A DNA stretch of 64,000 nt from Halomonas aestuarii (GTDB lineage: Bacteria; Pseudomonadota; Gammaproteobacteria; Pseudomonadales; Halomonadaceae), in NCBI RefSeq assembly GCF_001886615.1, contig NZ_CP018139.1, forward strand, positions 2,852,001 through 2,916,000, in the 5' to 3' direction. Both the position numbers and the translations under genes were made by a program. The notes beneath the pieces are model-generated. The model was given only the letters and a program-made list of their open reading frames with translations. It had not been told where the DNA came from and made no database searches. Below, in pieces: positions 26,250-34,722 of the stretch. Position 1 is the stretch's first letter, and the number at the start of each line of letters is the position of its first letter.

Positions 26250-27029
26250 TCAGGCCTGTGTCCCCAGGTGCTTGCGCAGGAAGTGCTGGGTGCGCTCCTC
26301 GTCGGGATGGCTGAACAGGTGCTCGGGGGTGTTGGCCTCGACCACCACGCCGCCATCCATGAACATCGCCCAGTCGGATACGTCGCGCGCGAAGGCCATC
26401 TCGTGGGTGACGATCAGCATGGTCATGTGCTCCTCGGCCAGCCCCTTCATGACGCGGTTCACCTCCTCGACCAGTTCGGGGTCGAGCGCCGAGGTGGCCT
26501 CGTCGAAGAGCATCACCTTGGGCCGCATGGCCAGCGCCCTGGCGATGGCGACCCGCTGCTTCTGGCCCCCGGAGAGGGCGCTGGGGTAGACCTGCGCCTT
26601 GTCCGCCAGGCCCACGCGCTCGAGCAGCTCCATGCCCAGCTCCTTGGCCTCGCTGCTGTTCATGCCCTTGAGCTTTCGCGGTGCCAGGGTCACGTTTTCC
26701 AGCGTCGAGAGGTGGGGAAACAGATTGAAGTGCTGAAACACCATGCCCATGTTCTGGCGGATGTGGTTGATGTGCCGCTCGAAGGCCAGGCCCTTCAGGT
26801 CGGGACGATTGACCTGCACGCCGTCCAGCAGGATGGTGCCCTCGTCGATCACCTCCAGGTTGTTGACCGAGCGCAGCAGGGTGCTCTTGCCCGAGCCTGA
26901 CGGGCCGATGATGGAGATGATCTTGCCGCGGTCGACCCGCAGGTCGATGCCCTTGAGCACCTCCAGGTCACCGAAGCGTTTCTTGACCCCCTTGAGCTCG
27001 ACCATCGGGGTGTCGGTTGTCTGTGTCAT
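26250..27029 (-). CDS. Polar amino-acid ABC transporter ATPase
   Basis: A 259-residue ABC ATPase of the GlnQ/HisP group, powering an amino-acid importer at the inner face of the membrane. Walker A is [16 protein letters not shown], the signature is [16 protein letters not shown], Walker B is [14 protein letters not shown], and the switch histidine is in [10 protein letters not shown]. It is last in the importer set (binding protein, permease, permease, ATPase), 12 bases after the second permease. The importer is in turn in line with the catabolic genes upstream. Confidence 0.93.
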   Translation of the reverse strand: MTQTTDTPMVELKGVKKRFGDLEVLKGIDLRVDRGKIISIIGPSGSGKSTLLRSVNNLEVIDEGTILLDGVQVNRPDLKGLAFERHINHIRQNMGMVFQHFNLFPHLSTLENVTLAPRKLKGMNSSEAKELGMELLERVGLADKAQVYPSALSGGQKQRVAIARALAMRPKVMLFDEATSALDPELVEEVNRVMKGLAEEHMTMLIVTHEMAFARDVSDWAMFMDGGVVVEANTPEHLFSHPDEERTQHFLRKHLGTQA

Positions 27030-27041
27030 GTGAGGTCCTCG

Positions 27042-27695
27042 TTAGCTGCGATAGGCCGCGCGACGCTCGATCCACGTCTGGCCGGCTTCCATCATCAGGT
27101 TGATCAGGTAGTAGATGACGGCGATGGTGATGTAGAACTCGAAGGGGCGGAAGGTCACGCTGATGGCGTACTGCGCGACATAGACCATCTCGCCGATGCC
27201 GATGGCCGACAGCACCGAGATATCCTTGACCATGATGATCATGTTGTTGCTCAGCTGGGGCAGGGCGCGGTTGAAGGCCTGGGGAAGCACCACGTAGAAC
27301 AGCGTGGCCAGGTGGCCGAAACCCAGCGAGCGCGACGCCTCGTACTGCCCGCTCGACACCGACTTGATGGTGGCGATGAAGATATCGGCGTTGTAGGCCA
27401 TGTAGTGAAAGCCCAGGCCCAGGACGCCCACCACGATCGCCGGGATGAGGATCCACTCGCCAATCCCGAAATACAGGAAATAGAGCTGCAGCAGCAGCGG
27501 CGTGGTCATGAACAGCCAGATGAAGAAGCGCAGCGGCCAGTTCACCGCCTTGCGGGTATATAGCGTGATGACTGCCACGATCTGGCCACCGATCACCGAC
27601 ATCACGGCGACGGCCAGGCCGATCAGCAGGGTGACGCCGACGCCCTGCAGCAGCGTGGGCAGGTACTCAATGACGGGACTGAAGTCGAATTCCAT
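27042..27695 (-). CDS. Amino-acid ABC transporter permease 2
   Basis: A 217-residue inner-membrane permease of the HisMQ family with about five helices. The EAA loop that contacts the ATPase reads YEASRSLGFGHLATLFYVVLP (about residues 115-135, shown in part). The start at MEFDFSP has an AGGACAG site upstream; 14 further upstream codons of the frame look non-coding. It pairs with the permease at 27741 to form a heterodimeric channel. Confidence 0.88.
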   Translation of the reverse strand: MEFDFSPVIEYLPTLLQGVGVTLLIGLAVAVMSVIGGQIVAVITLYTRKAVNWPLRFFIWLFMTTPLLLQLYFLYFGIGEWILIPAIVVGVLGLGFHYMAYNADIFIATIKSVSSGQYEASRSLGFGHLATLFYVVLPQAFNRALPQLSNNMIIMVKDISVLSAIGIGEMVYVAQYAISVTFRPFEFYITIAVIYYLINLMMEAGQTWIERRAAYRS

Positions 27696-27740
27696 GGAGC
27701 TGTCCTGGTGGTTGTGGCCCGGTAAGGCACCCGGCAAGTG

Positions 27741-28397
27741 TTACTGGAAGGCGTGGCGTGTGGCCCGGCGATAGAGGAACTCCACGATGCCCATGACCGC
27801 ATAGATGATCACGATGTACATCAGAGCGCTGAGCATGAAGACTTCCAGAGGCTTGTAGGTGGAGCCGATCAGCCGCTGGGCCTGATAGGTCAGTTCGACC
27901 ACCGAGATGATCGATACCAGCGAGGAGTTCTTGACCAGAATGATGGCCAGCACCCCCACCGAGCGGATCATCAGGCCCGCGGCCTGGGGCAGGATGATGT
28001 ACTGCAGGGTTTTCAGTCGCCCGAAGCCCAGCGAGCGCGATGCCTCGTTCTGGCCACTGTCCACCGACTCGATGGCGCCGCGAATGGCCTCGCTCATGTA
28101 GGCCCCGATATTGAAGGCACCGACCACCACGCCACAGGTGAAGGGGTCCAGGCGCAGGCCGATGGCGGGCCCGCCGTAGAAGACCAGCAGCAGCTGCACG
28201 AAATAGGGCGTGCCGCGCACCACGCTCACATAGGCGCGGGACAGCCAGCGAACGGGCGGGATTCGCGAGGTACGCAGTGTCACCAGCACCGAGGCGATGA
28301 AGAAGCCGAAGAACAGGGCGCGGGCGGAGATGTCCACGGTGACCCAGGCCGCCTGCACCAGCAGCGGCGTGATCTCGATCATCAGATTGATGTCCAT
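27741..28397 (-). CDS. Amino-acid ABC transporter permease 1
   Basis: A 218-residue HisMQ-type permease with about five helices. The EAA loop is NEASRSLGFGRLKTLQYIIL (about residues 120-140), and a family block, RGTPYFVQLLLVFYGGP, precedes it. It lies 89 bases after the binding-protein gene, across a strong hairpin, and 45 bases before the second permease. Confidence 0.88.
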   Translation of the reverse strand: MDINLMIEITPLLVQAAWVTVDISARALFFGFFIASVLVTLRTSRIPPVRWLSRAYVSVVRGTPYFVQLLLVFYGGPAIGLRLDPFTCGVVVGAFNIGAYMSEAIRGAIESVDSGQNEASRSLGFGRLKTLQYIILPQAAGLMIRSVGVLAIILVKNSSLVSIISVVELTYQAQRLIGSTYKPLEVFMLSALMYIVIIYAVMGIVEFLYRRATRHAFQ

Positions 28398-28440
28398 GAT
28401 CCCTTCTATTCTGTTGTCGTGTTGTCAGGAAGGGCGGGGA

Positions 28441-28462
28441 CAGCAGGGCAAGCGCCCTGCTG
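28441..28462 (-). other. Intercistronic hairpin between binding-protein and permease genes
   Basis: A perfect 9-bp stem, CAGCAGGGC / GCCCTGCTG, has a 4-base loop. It lies just after the binding-protein stop and has no T run. Such hairpins often protect the upstream message so that the binding protein is made in excess over the permeases; that role is inferred here. Confidence 0.55.
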
Positions 28463-28472
28463 TATCGATCCC

Positions 28473-28498
28473 CTTAGTTGAAATCCTTAGTTGAAATC
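28473..28498. repeat. 13-bp perfect tandem duplication at the binding-protein stop codon
   Basis: CTTAGTTGAAATC occurs twice head to tail. On the coding strand each copy spells the last residues and stop of the binding protein (DFN-stop), so the end of the gene has been copied just downstream of itself. Confidence 0.9.
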
Positions 28499-29290
28499 GA
28501 CCCCCGGGCCGATCCACTTGTCGACGATCTCCTGGTAGGTGCCATCCTCGCGGATCTCGGCCAGCGCCGTGTTGAGCGCCGCCTTCAGCTCCGGGGTGCC
28601 CTTCTGGACGGCGATGGCGGCCGGGAAGCGCGGCAGCTCGCCCACATCGACCTGCTTGATGGGGATATCGTCCTCGTTGAGGGCGACATAGACGGGAATG
28701 TCATCGGCGACCATGACGTCGATGCGACCGGTGGTGAGGGCATTGAGCATGTCGGGAAGCCCCTGGAAGGTCTGGTTGGTCCACCTTCCCTCGGCCTTCT
28801 CGGTGGCCCACTGGTTGCCGGTCTCGCCGAGGGTGGAACCCACCCGCTTGCCTTCGAAGTCCGCGATGCTTGAGACGTCATCGGTCTCGTCCCGCACCCA
28901 GATCGAGAGTCCAGAGCTGTAGTAGGGGTCGGTGAAGTCGACGGCCTTCTGGCGCTCCTCGGTGGCGCTCATGCTGCAGATGCAGGCGTCGAAGCGGCCG
29001 CCCGCCAGTGCGGCGACGATGCCGTTCCAGGGCGACGTCTGGATATTGGCCTCGACCCCCATCTTCTCCGACACGGCCTCGGCGATATCCACGTCGAAGC
29101 CGACCACGTTGCCGGACGTGTCGACGAAGCTGAAGGGCGGGTAGGCGCCGGAATTGACGACCTGGAAGACATCCTCCTTGATCTCGGGAAGGTCCCGGGC
29201 CTGGGCCGGCAAGCTGGCCAGGGATACGGCGCCGAGCAGCGCCAGGGCGCCGATGAGGGGACGATGAAACGGCCGATTGTGATATGTCAT
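28487..29290 (-). CDS. Periplasmic amino-acid-binding protein of the ABC importer
   Basis: A 267-residue type II solute-binding protein (SBP_bac_3). The signal peptide ends near LPAQARD (about residue 32). The mature part shows the family blocks GAYPPFSFVDTSGNVVGFDV, SPWNGIVAALAGGRFDACIC and DFTDPYYSSG. A C-terminal helix ends GPGVDFN. It delivers a polar amino acid or derivative to the permease pair. It lies 143 bases after the thiolase gene, so it may have its own promoter as well as read-through from the catabolic genes. Ligand unknown. Confidence 0.9.
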   Translation of the reverse strand: MTYHNRPFHRPLIGALALLGAVSLASLPAQARDLPEIKEDVFQVVNSGAYPPFSFVDTSGNVVGFDVDIAEAVSEKMGVEANIQTSPWNGIVAALAGGRFDACICSMSATEERQKAVDFTDPYYSSGLSIWVRDETDDVSSIADFEGKRVGSTLGETGNQWATEKAEGRWTNQTFQGLPDMLNALTTGRIDVMVADDIPVYVALNEDDIPIKQVDVGELPRFPAAIAVQKGTPELKAALNTALAEIREDGTYQEIVDKWIGPGVDFN

Positions 29291-29433
29291 GTCAATGCCT
29301 GCTTGTTGTGAAGTTATTGAGTCATGGTCTTGCGGTGCTGCTGGTTCACGTTATCCACATTGCCTTTTCCTTGTACAGCGATTACCTCCTGACGGTGGTT
29401 CGTGGGAATGAGGCGACGCCGTGCCTGCTCCTG

Positions 29434-30612
29434 TCATGTGCGCTCGAGCAGCATGGCGATGCCCTGGCCGCCGCCGATGCAGGCGGCGGCACAGCCGTAA
29501 CGCCCCTGTTGGTGCTGGAGGGTGCGCGCCAGGGTGCCGGCCAGGCGGATGCCGGTGGCGCCCAGCGGATGGCCCAGCGCCAGTGCCCCGCCGAAGGCGT
29601 TCACGCGCTCGGGATCGAGGCCCAGCGCCTCCATAGCGTAGAGTGGCACCACGCTGAACGCCTCGTTGATCTCCCAGGCATCGATATCCTTGACGCCGAG
29701 GCCCGCCTGTCTAAGGACTCGTTCAATGGCGGCCGCCGCCCCGGCGCCCATGCGCTCCGGCATCACGCCGCAGTCCACCACCTCGGCGACCCTGGCCAGG
29801 GGCGTGAGGCCATGTCGGGCCATGGCGGGCTCGGACATCACCAGTGCCGCGCCGGCCCCGGAGGTCAGCGGTGAGCTGTTGCCGGCGGTGACCTGGCCGC
29901 CCTCGACAAACGCCGGGTCGAGACCGGCCAGGCGTTCGAGGGTGGTGTCGGGGCGGATGTTGGCGTCACGTGCCACCACCTCGCCGGCGGGGTTGGTCAG
30001 GGACAGCCGCTCACCGTCGAACCAGCCGGCCTGCTCGGCCCGGGCGGCCCGCTGGTGGGAGCGCAGGGCGAAGGCATCCATGGCCTCCCTTGAGATGCCG
30101 CTCTCGCGGGCCAGCCGCTCGGCGGTTAGCCCCATGTTCATGGCCACGGTCAGGTCGATCCCGTCGTTGCCCTTGAGCGCCTCGGGGACCGTCAGCACGC
30201 CCTCCTGGAACAGGCTCGGGCCCATCGGCACCCGCGACATGTTCTCGAAGCCGCCGGCCAGGCCGGCCTGGATGGCACCGACCTGGATCTCCCGGACCGT
30301 GCCGCGCAGGGCCGCCAGGCTCGAGCCGCACTGCTGGTCGACCTGCCGCGAGGCGCAGCCGAGTCCCAGCCGGGAGAGCCACTGGGGATAGCGGCCGCCG
30401 AAGCTCCACTGCTCCTTGACCGGCAGCGCGCAGCCGACGCTCAGGTCCTCGACGACGTCCCCCTCGATCCCGCGACGGCTCAGCAGGGCGTCGATCACCC
30501 GGGCCAGCAGGACATCGCCGCGCTGGCCCGACCAGGCGTCGACCTCGGGCTTGCGGGGATGGGCGCGGGTGAAGGCGGTGCGGGCATAGTCGACCAGGTA
30601 GGCATCCTTCAT
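29434..30612 (-). CDS. Acetyl-CoA acyltransferase (thiolase)
   Basis: A 392-residue degradative thiolase that splits a 3-oxoacyl-CoA with CoA to acetyl-CoA and a shortened acyl-CoA. The nucleophilic Cys is in VDQQCGSSLAALRG (about residue 92). The Asn-Glu motif is WEINEAFSVVPLY, the His motif GGALALGHPLGATG, and the second Cys CAAACIGGGQG. The ATG overlaps the stop of the M20 gene by 4 bases, so the two are translationally coupled. Together with the CoA-transferase genes it indicates that the pathway passes through a beta-keto acid. Confidence 0.92.
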   Translation of the reverse strand: MKDAYLVDYARTAFTRAHPRKPEVDAWSGQRGDVLLARVIDALLSRRGIEGDVVEDLSVGCALPVKEQWSFGGRYPQWLSRLGLGCASRQVDQQCGSSLAALRGTVREIQVGAIQAGLAGGFENMSRVPMGPSLFQEGVLTVPEALKGNDGIDLTVAMNMGLTAERLARESGISREAMDAFALRSHQRAARAEQAGWFDGERLSLTNPAGEVVARDANIRPDTTLERLAGLDPAFVEGGQVTAGNSSPLTSGAGAALVMSEPAMARHGLTPLARVAEVVDCGVMPERMGAGAAAAIERVLRQAGLGVKDIDAWEINEAFSVVPLYAMEALGLDPERVNAFGGALALGHPLGATGIRLAGTLARTLQHQQGRYGCAAACIGGGQGIAMLLERT

Positions 30613-31892
30613 GCGTCGTCCCCCCCGGTCTCGGCCAGGCGCGCCCAGCGATGAATGAAGAGGGCGTAGGTGGTCAGCACCCGGCGGATGGAGTCGATCT
30701 CGACGCACTCGTCGATCCCATGGATGCGCTGGGCGACCGGGCCGTAGCAGGTGCCGTTGATGCCGCCGGACACGTGGAAGGCGCGCAGGTCGGTGGTGCA
30801 GGTCGAGAGGTAGTGGGCCGGCGGCTCGCCGACCAGGTCCTCGTGGCAGCGCGACAGCAGGCGGATGCCGGGGGTCTCGAGATCCACCAGGAGGCCCTCG
30901 GAGCGGAAGCCGTGGAACTCGACCCGGGGCGCGGGCGAGGCGTCGTCCAGCGTCCGATGGTGCTCGGCGATCACCTGGCGAACGCGCGCCATGACCTCGT
31001 CGGGACGCATGCCCGGCGGGAAGCCGACCCGCCCCTCGAGGATGGCGTGGGCCGGCACGCTGGAGGCCCAGTTGCCGCCCTCGATCTTGCCGATGCTGAG
31101 GTTGAAGGGATGGTCCAGGGCCTCGTAGGGCGCGGGCCGGGGCAGGGCGTTGATCTCGGCTTCCAGCGCCTTGAACGCCGGCAGGTAGCCCTGCAGGGTC
31201 TCGATGGCGTTGCTGCCGGCGCGGGTGTCCAGCACGTGGGCCGGCACGCCGTCGAGGCGCATGCGGAACCACAGCACCCCGACCTGGCCGCTGTAGATCT
31301 GCGCGCCGAAGGGCTCGGGGATCAGCACGAAGTCGCCGCTGTAGCCCTGATGCAGGCAGGCCAGCGCGCCGTTGCCGGTGCACTCCTCCTCGATCACGGT
31401 CTGCAGGGTCAGCGGGAAGTCGAGCTCCACGCCGGCCTGGCGCACGGCCTGCACGGCCATCACCATGGCGGCGATGCCCGCCTTCATGTCCCCGGCGCCT
31501 CGGCCATACAGCCAGCCATCCTTCTCCCAGGGTTCCCAGGGGGGCCGTGACCACATGTCGGTGGGCTCGGCCGGCACCACATCCAGGTGGCCGTTGAGCA
31601 CCAGGTGGGGCTTGTCGGCGGTCGGATTGAGCCGCGAGACCAGGTTGTAGCGACCCTCGGTGGACCAGGTGGTCGGTACCCGGTGAGGGTGGTCGGCGAA
31701 GCCCGGTGCATCGAGGGGCACACGCGCCGCCGGCAGGTCCAGGCGCTCGAGCCAGCGCTCCATGGTGGCCAGCGCCCCCTGCTCCTGGCCCAGCACGCTG
31801 TAGCCGCGGACCAGGTCCCGGGTCAGCTCCAGGGTGTCCCCCATCAGGGCCTCGCAGCACGCGAGGATGCGTTCTTCCGTGGCGTCGAGCAT
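30609..31892 (-). CDS. M20-family deacylase (ArgE/DapE-like)
   Basis: A 427-residue zinc hydrolase of the M20 group annotated as acetylornithine deacetylase or succinyl-diaminopimelate desuccinylase. Metal ligands and catalytic residues are visible: VLNGHLDVVPAEP (His and Asp), YGRGAGDMKAGIAAM (bridging Asp), TVIEEECTGNGALAC (catalytic and metal Glu) and a late His in RIHGIDECVEI. The dimerisation lid lies between. It overlaps the CoA-transferase B stop by one base and the thiolase start by four. In this operon it probably removes an N-acyl group from an imported amino acid rather than serving arginine synthesis. Confidence 0.87.
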   Translation of the reverse strand: MLDATEERILACCEALMGDTLELTRDLVRGYSVLGQEQGALATMERWLERLDLPAARVPLDAPGFADHPHRVPTTWSTEGRYNLVSRLNPTADKPHLVLNGHLDVVPAEPTDMWSRPPWEPWEKDGWLYGRGAGDMKAGIAAMVMAVQAVRQAGVELDFPLTLQTVIEEECTGNGALACLHQGYSGDFVLIPEPFGAQIYSGQVGVLWFRMRLDGVPAHVLDTRAGSNAIETLQGYLPAFKALEAEINALPRPAPYEALDHPFNLSIGKIEGGNWASSVPAHAILEGRVGFPPGMRPDEVMARVRQVIAEHHRTLDDASPAPRVEFHGFRSEGLLVDLETPGIRLLSRCHEDLVGEPPAHYLSTCTTDLRAFHVSGGINGTCYGPVAQRIHGIDECVEIDSIRRVLTTYALFIHRWARLAETGGDDA

Positions 31893-32545
31893 CAGAATCT
31901 CCCCAGACGTTGTTCGTCGATGATCAGCTCGGCCTCGGTGGCCTCGCGCAGCGCCGCCACCTTGAGCCCCTCGGCGATGTCCACCACCTCGAGGCCGGCG
32001 TCGGTCACCTGCATCACGGCCTTCTCGGTGATGATGAGCGAGACGCAGCGCGGCGCCGTGAGCGGCAGGCGGCACTGCCGGAGGATCTTGGGATTGCCGT
32101 GCTTGTCGTTGTGCGAGCACAGCACCACCAGGGTCCTGACCTTCTGGGCGAGCTCCATGGCGCCGCCGATGCCCGGAGAGAACTTGCCGGGGATCTTCCA
32201 GTTGGCGAGGTTGCCCTGCTGGTCGACCTCGAAGGCGCCCATGAAGGTGACGTCTACCCGGCTGCGACGGATCATCGCGAAGGAAAGCGCGCTGTCGAAG
32301 ACGCTGGCGCCGGGGCGCGTGTCGATGTAGGCCCCGCCCGAGTCGATCATCTCGAGGTCCGGCTCGCTGCCGGCCTCGAGGGGCTGGCAGCCCAGCACGC
32401 CGTTCTCGGAGTGCACCAGCACCTCCATCTCCGGCGGCAGGTAGTGGAACAGCCGGGTGGGCAGGCCGATGCCGAGGTTGACGATCTGGCCGGGGACCAC
32501 CTCACGGGCGGCCCGGGCGAGGATCCGTTCCTGGTCAGACGGCAT
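31892..32545 (-). CDS. CoA-transferase subunit B
   Basis: A 217-residue beta subunit of a family I 3-oxoacid CoA-transferase. The catalytic Glu lies in VLVHSENGVLG, preceded by NLGIGLPTRLFHYLP and followed by MGAFEVDQQGNLANWKIPGK. With subunit A it moves CoA from acetyl- or succinyl-CoA to a 3-oxoacid. ATG 32545 has a GGGAGG site; 11 further upstream codons of the open frame overlap subunit A and are not needed. The two genes overlap by 11 bases. Confidence 0.91.
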   Translation of the reverse strand: MPSDQERILARAAREVVPGQIVNLGIGLPTRLFHYLPPEMEVLVHSENGVLGCQPLEAGSEPDLEMIDSGGAYIDTRPGASVFDSALSFAMIRRSRVDVTFMGAFEVDQQGNLANWKIPGKFSPGIGGAMELAQKVRTLVVLCSHNDKHGNPKILRQCRLPLTAPRCVSLIITEKAVMQVTDAGLEVVDIAEGLKVAALREATEAELIIDEQRLGRF

Positions 32546-33236
32546 GAGCGCGCCTCCCCTGTTCGCTGGTGGCCTCATCGACCCGCACGACCTGGCTGAC
32601 GAAGGCGCAGGGCGTATGGATGCGCTCCGGCGCCAGGTAGCCGGGGGCCTCGACGCGGAACGCCTGGGCGATCACCCGGTCGGCGGCCATGGCCATCAGC
32701 GGGTTGAAGTTGATGGCGGTGCCGCGATAGACGAGGTTGCCGTAGGCATCGGCCAGGTCGGCATGGACCAGCGCCACGTCGGCGCGGATGGCGGGCTCGA
32801 TCGCCCAGGTCCGGCCGTCGCATTCGATCTCGCGGCGCCCCTCGGCGATCTCGGTGCCGAGGCCGATATCGGTCAGGAAGCCGTAGTGGCCGGCGCCGGC
32901 GCAGCGAATCTTCTCCGCCAGCAGGCCCTGGGGGTGGATCTCCACGGCCAGGCGGCCCTGGTTCATCTCCTCGATGGCGATCCGGTTGAGGCCGATGTGC
33001 GAGGTGATCAGGCGGTCGACGCGACCGGCGCGGATCAGCCGGCCGATGCCGATGTCCGGCTCGTTGGCGTCGTTCTTGATCAGCGTCAGGTGCGTCTGGC
33101 CCTGGGCCAGCAGTTCATCGAGCAGGGCGAAGGGCGTGCCCGGCGAACCGAAGCCCCCGACCATGATCGAGGCCCCGTCGGGGATGCTGGCGATGGCCGC
33201 CTCGATCGTTGCGTGTTTCTGGTTGAGCAGTGTCAT
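32535..33236 (-). CDS. CoA-transferase subunit A
   Basis: A 233-residue alpha subunit of a family I CoA-transferase. The CoA-binding glycine block is IMVGGFGSPGTPFALLDEL near residue 25, and AYGNLVYRGTAINFNPLMA is the C-terminal family block. It starts 6 bases after the aminotransferase stop and overlaps subunit B by 11 bases. The AtoD, ScoA and PcaI subfamilies cannot be separated with confidence; the thiolase downstream argues for a 3-oxoacid substrate. Confidence 0.91.
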   Translation of the reverse strand: MTLLNQKHATIEAAIASIPDGASIMVGGFGSPGTPFALLDELLAQGQTHLTLIKNDANEPDIGIGRLIRAGRVDRLITSHIGLNRIAIEEMNQGRLAVEIHPQGLLAEKIRCAGAGHYGFLTDIGLGTEIAEGRREIECDGRTWAIEPAIRADVALVHADLADAYGNLVYRGTAINFNPLMAMAADRVIAQAFRVEAPGYLAPERIHTPCAFVSQVVRVDEATSEQGRRAHAV

Positions 33237-33242
33237 GGGGTC

Positions 33243-34616
33243 TCAGCCTGTGATGCCGTGGGCGGTGGAGGCGGCGAGTTCGGCGAGCAGCGGGGCCACG
33301 ACCTCCCGGTCGAGCCGGTCGAGGGCGCGGGCGAGCCGTTCGAGCAGCAGCTCGGTCTCGCTCTCGCTGATGGTGAAGGGCGGGCTGACCAGGAAGTGGT
33401 CGCCGCTCAGGCCGTTCAGGCTGCGCCGGGGGTAGATCAGCAGCCCTTCCTCCTTGGCCAGCGCCGTCACCCTGGCGAAGAGGTTGGACGCCGCGGGGAA
33501 GGGCGTCTTCTCCACGGGGTCCATGACCAGCTCCACCCCCCACAGCAGGCCGAGGCCGCGCACGTCGCCGATCCAGGGGTGGCGCGACCGGAGCGTCTCG
33601 AGGCCCTTCTGGAGCTGGCGGCCCCGTACCTTGACGTTGTCCAGCAGATGCTCGCGGCGGATCGCCTCGACGGCGGCCAGGCCGGTCGCGCAGGCCAGCG
33701 GGTTGCCGGCATAGGTGTGTCCGTGCTGGAAGCCGCCGCTGGCCATCACCGTCTCGACGATGGCCTCGCGGGCCAGCAGAGCCCCCACCGGGTAGTAGCC
33801 GGCCCCCAGCCCCTTGGCGGTGGTCAGCAGGTCCGGGGTCACGCCCCACTGCTGGTAGGCGAACCAGGTGCCGGTCCGACCCACGCCGCACAGCACCTCG
33901 TCGAAGATCAGCAGGCAACCGACCTCGTCGCACAGCGCGCGCAGGCCCTCCAGGTAGGCCTGGTCGACCAGGCGTCCCCCGGTGCTCGCGCCGCCGACGG
34001 GCTCGACTACGATGGCGATGACGGTGTCGCCGCCGGCGTCATCGATCCGCGCCCGGGTCTCGTCGAGCACGCGGCGGATATGGGCGTCGCGATCGTCGTC
34101 CCGGTGGCGATAGAAGTCCGGACCGGGCACCTTGATGGAGCTTGGCGTGATGTCGGCGAAGGGGGCCTCCAGCGGCTGGTAGCCGGTGACGCCCAGCGCC
34201 CCCAGGGTGCTGCCATGGTAGGAGGGACGCAGCGACACGAAGTGGCGACGCTGGGATTCGCCCCGGGCCACGAAGTACTGGCGCGCCAGCTTGAGGGCCG
34301 ACTCCACCGCCTCGGAGCCGCTGGAGACGAAGAAGACCTTCTCCAGGTCGCCCTCGGTCATCTCGACCAGCGCATGGGCCAGCGCCACGGCGGGCGCGTT
34401 CTCGAATTGGGTGCGGTAGGTGAAGGCGACGCGGTCGAGCTGGGCCAGCATGGCGTCGCGGATATCCTCGCGGCCATGGCCGAGGTTGCAGGAGATGGCG
34501 CCAGAGCAGCCGTCGAGGTACTCCTTGCCCTGGGTGTCCCACAGGAAGACGCCGTGGCCATGGCTGACCTCCGGCATCGGGGGGCCGGCCTGGTAGAACA
34601 GGGGAGAGGTCGTCAT
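33243..34616 (-). CDS. Class III PLP-dependent aminotransferase
   Basis: A 457-residue aminotransferase of the omega-amino-acid:pyruvate type. The N-terminal block is HGHGVFLWDTQGKEYLDGCS, the PLP phosphate-binding region SSGSEAVESALKLARQYF, and the PLP aspartate lies in CLLIFDEVLCGVGRTG. The Schiff-base lysine is in LLTTAKGLGAGYYPVGALL. It is the first gene of the leftward catabolic operon, divergent from a LysR gene. Class III enzymes act on amino groups away from the alpha position; with the CoA-transferase and thiolase this points to a beta-amino acid giving a 3-oxoacid. Confidence 0.9.
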   Translation of the reverse strand: MTTSPLFYQAGPPMPEVSHGHGVFLWDTQGKEYLDGCSGAISCNLGHGREDIRDAMLAQLDRVAFTYRTQFENAPAVALAHALVEMTEGDLEKVFFVSSGSEAVESALKLARQYFVARGESQRRHFVSLRPSYHGSTLGALGVTGYQPLEAPFADITPSSIKVPGPDFYRHRDDDRDAHIRRVLDETRARIDDAGGDTVIAIVVEPVGGASTGGRLVDQAYLEGLRALCDEVGCLLIFDEVLCGVGRTGTWFAYQQWGVTPDLLTTAKGLGAGYYPVGALLAREAIVETVMASGGFQHGHTYAGNPLACATGLAAVEAIRREHLLDNVKVRGRQLQKGLETLRSRHPWIGDVRGLGLLWGVELVMDPVEKTPFPAASNLFARVTALAKEEGLLIYPRRSLNGLSGDHFLVSPPFTISESETELLLERLARALDRLDREVVAPLLAELAASTAHGITG

Positions 34617-34676
34617 CGTGTCGATCCGTTGTCATTGTGTAAGTCGGATACCGCCAGTCTAGGTAGCCGCGACAAA

Positions 34677-34688
34677 ATATTTCAATAT
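34677..34688. promoter_or_regulatory. Candidate LysR operator in the divergent promoter region
   Basis: The inverted repeat ATATT-TC-AATAT lies in an AT-rich patch of the 106-base gap between the aminotransferase gene and the divergent LysR gene. Position and symmetry fit a LysR binding site; which promoters it covers is not clear. Confidence 0.45.
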
Positions 34689-34722
34689 ATGATGTTTTTA
34701 TCGAAGTCGATGAGTTTTAGTC

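Noticed and set aside
26250..29290. Importer as an ectoine (Ehu) transporter
   Set aside because: Salt-adapted context invites it, but gene order differs from ehuABCD and no ectoine-degradation gene is adjacent; the linked enzymes point to a 3-oxoacid route.
29434..31860. 808-codon minus-strand frame that seems to fuse the M20 region to the thiolase
   Set aside because: The first 400 codons read the M20 gene in the wrong frame and give Arg/Gly/Pro-rich sequence. The real M20 frame overlaps the thiolase start by 4 bases, so there is no fusion.
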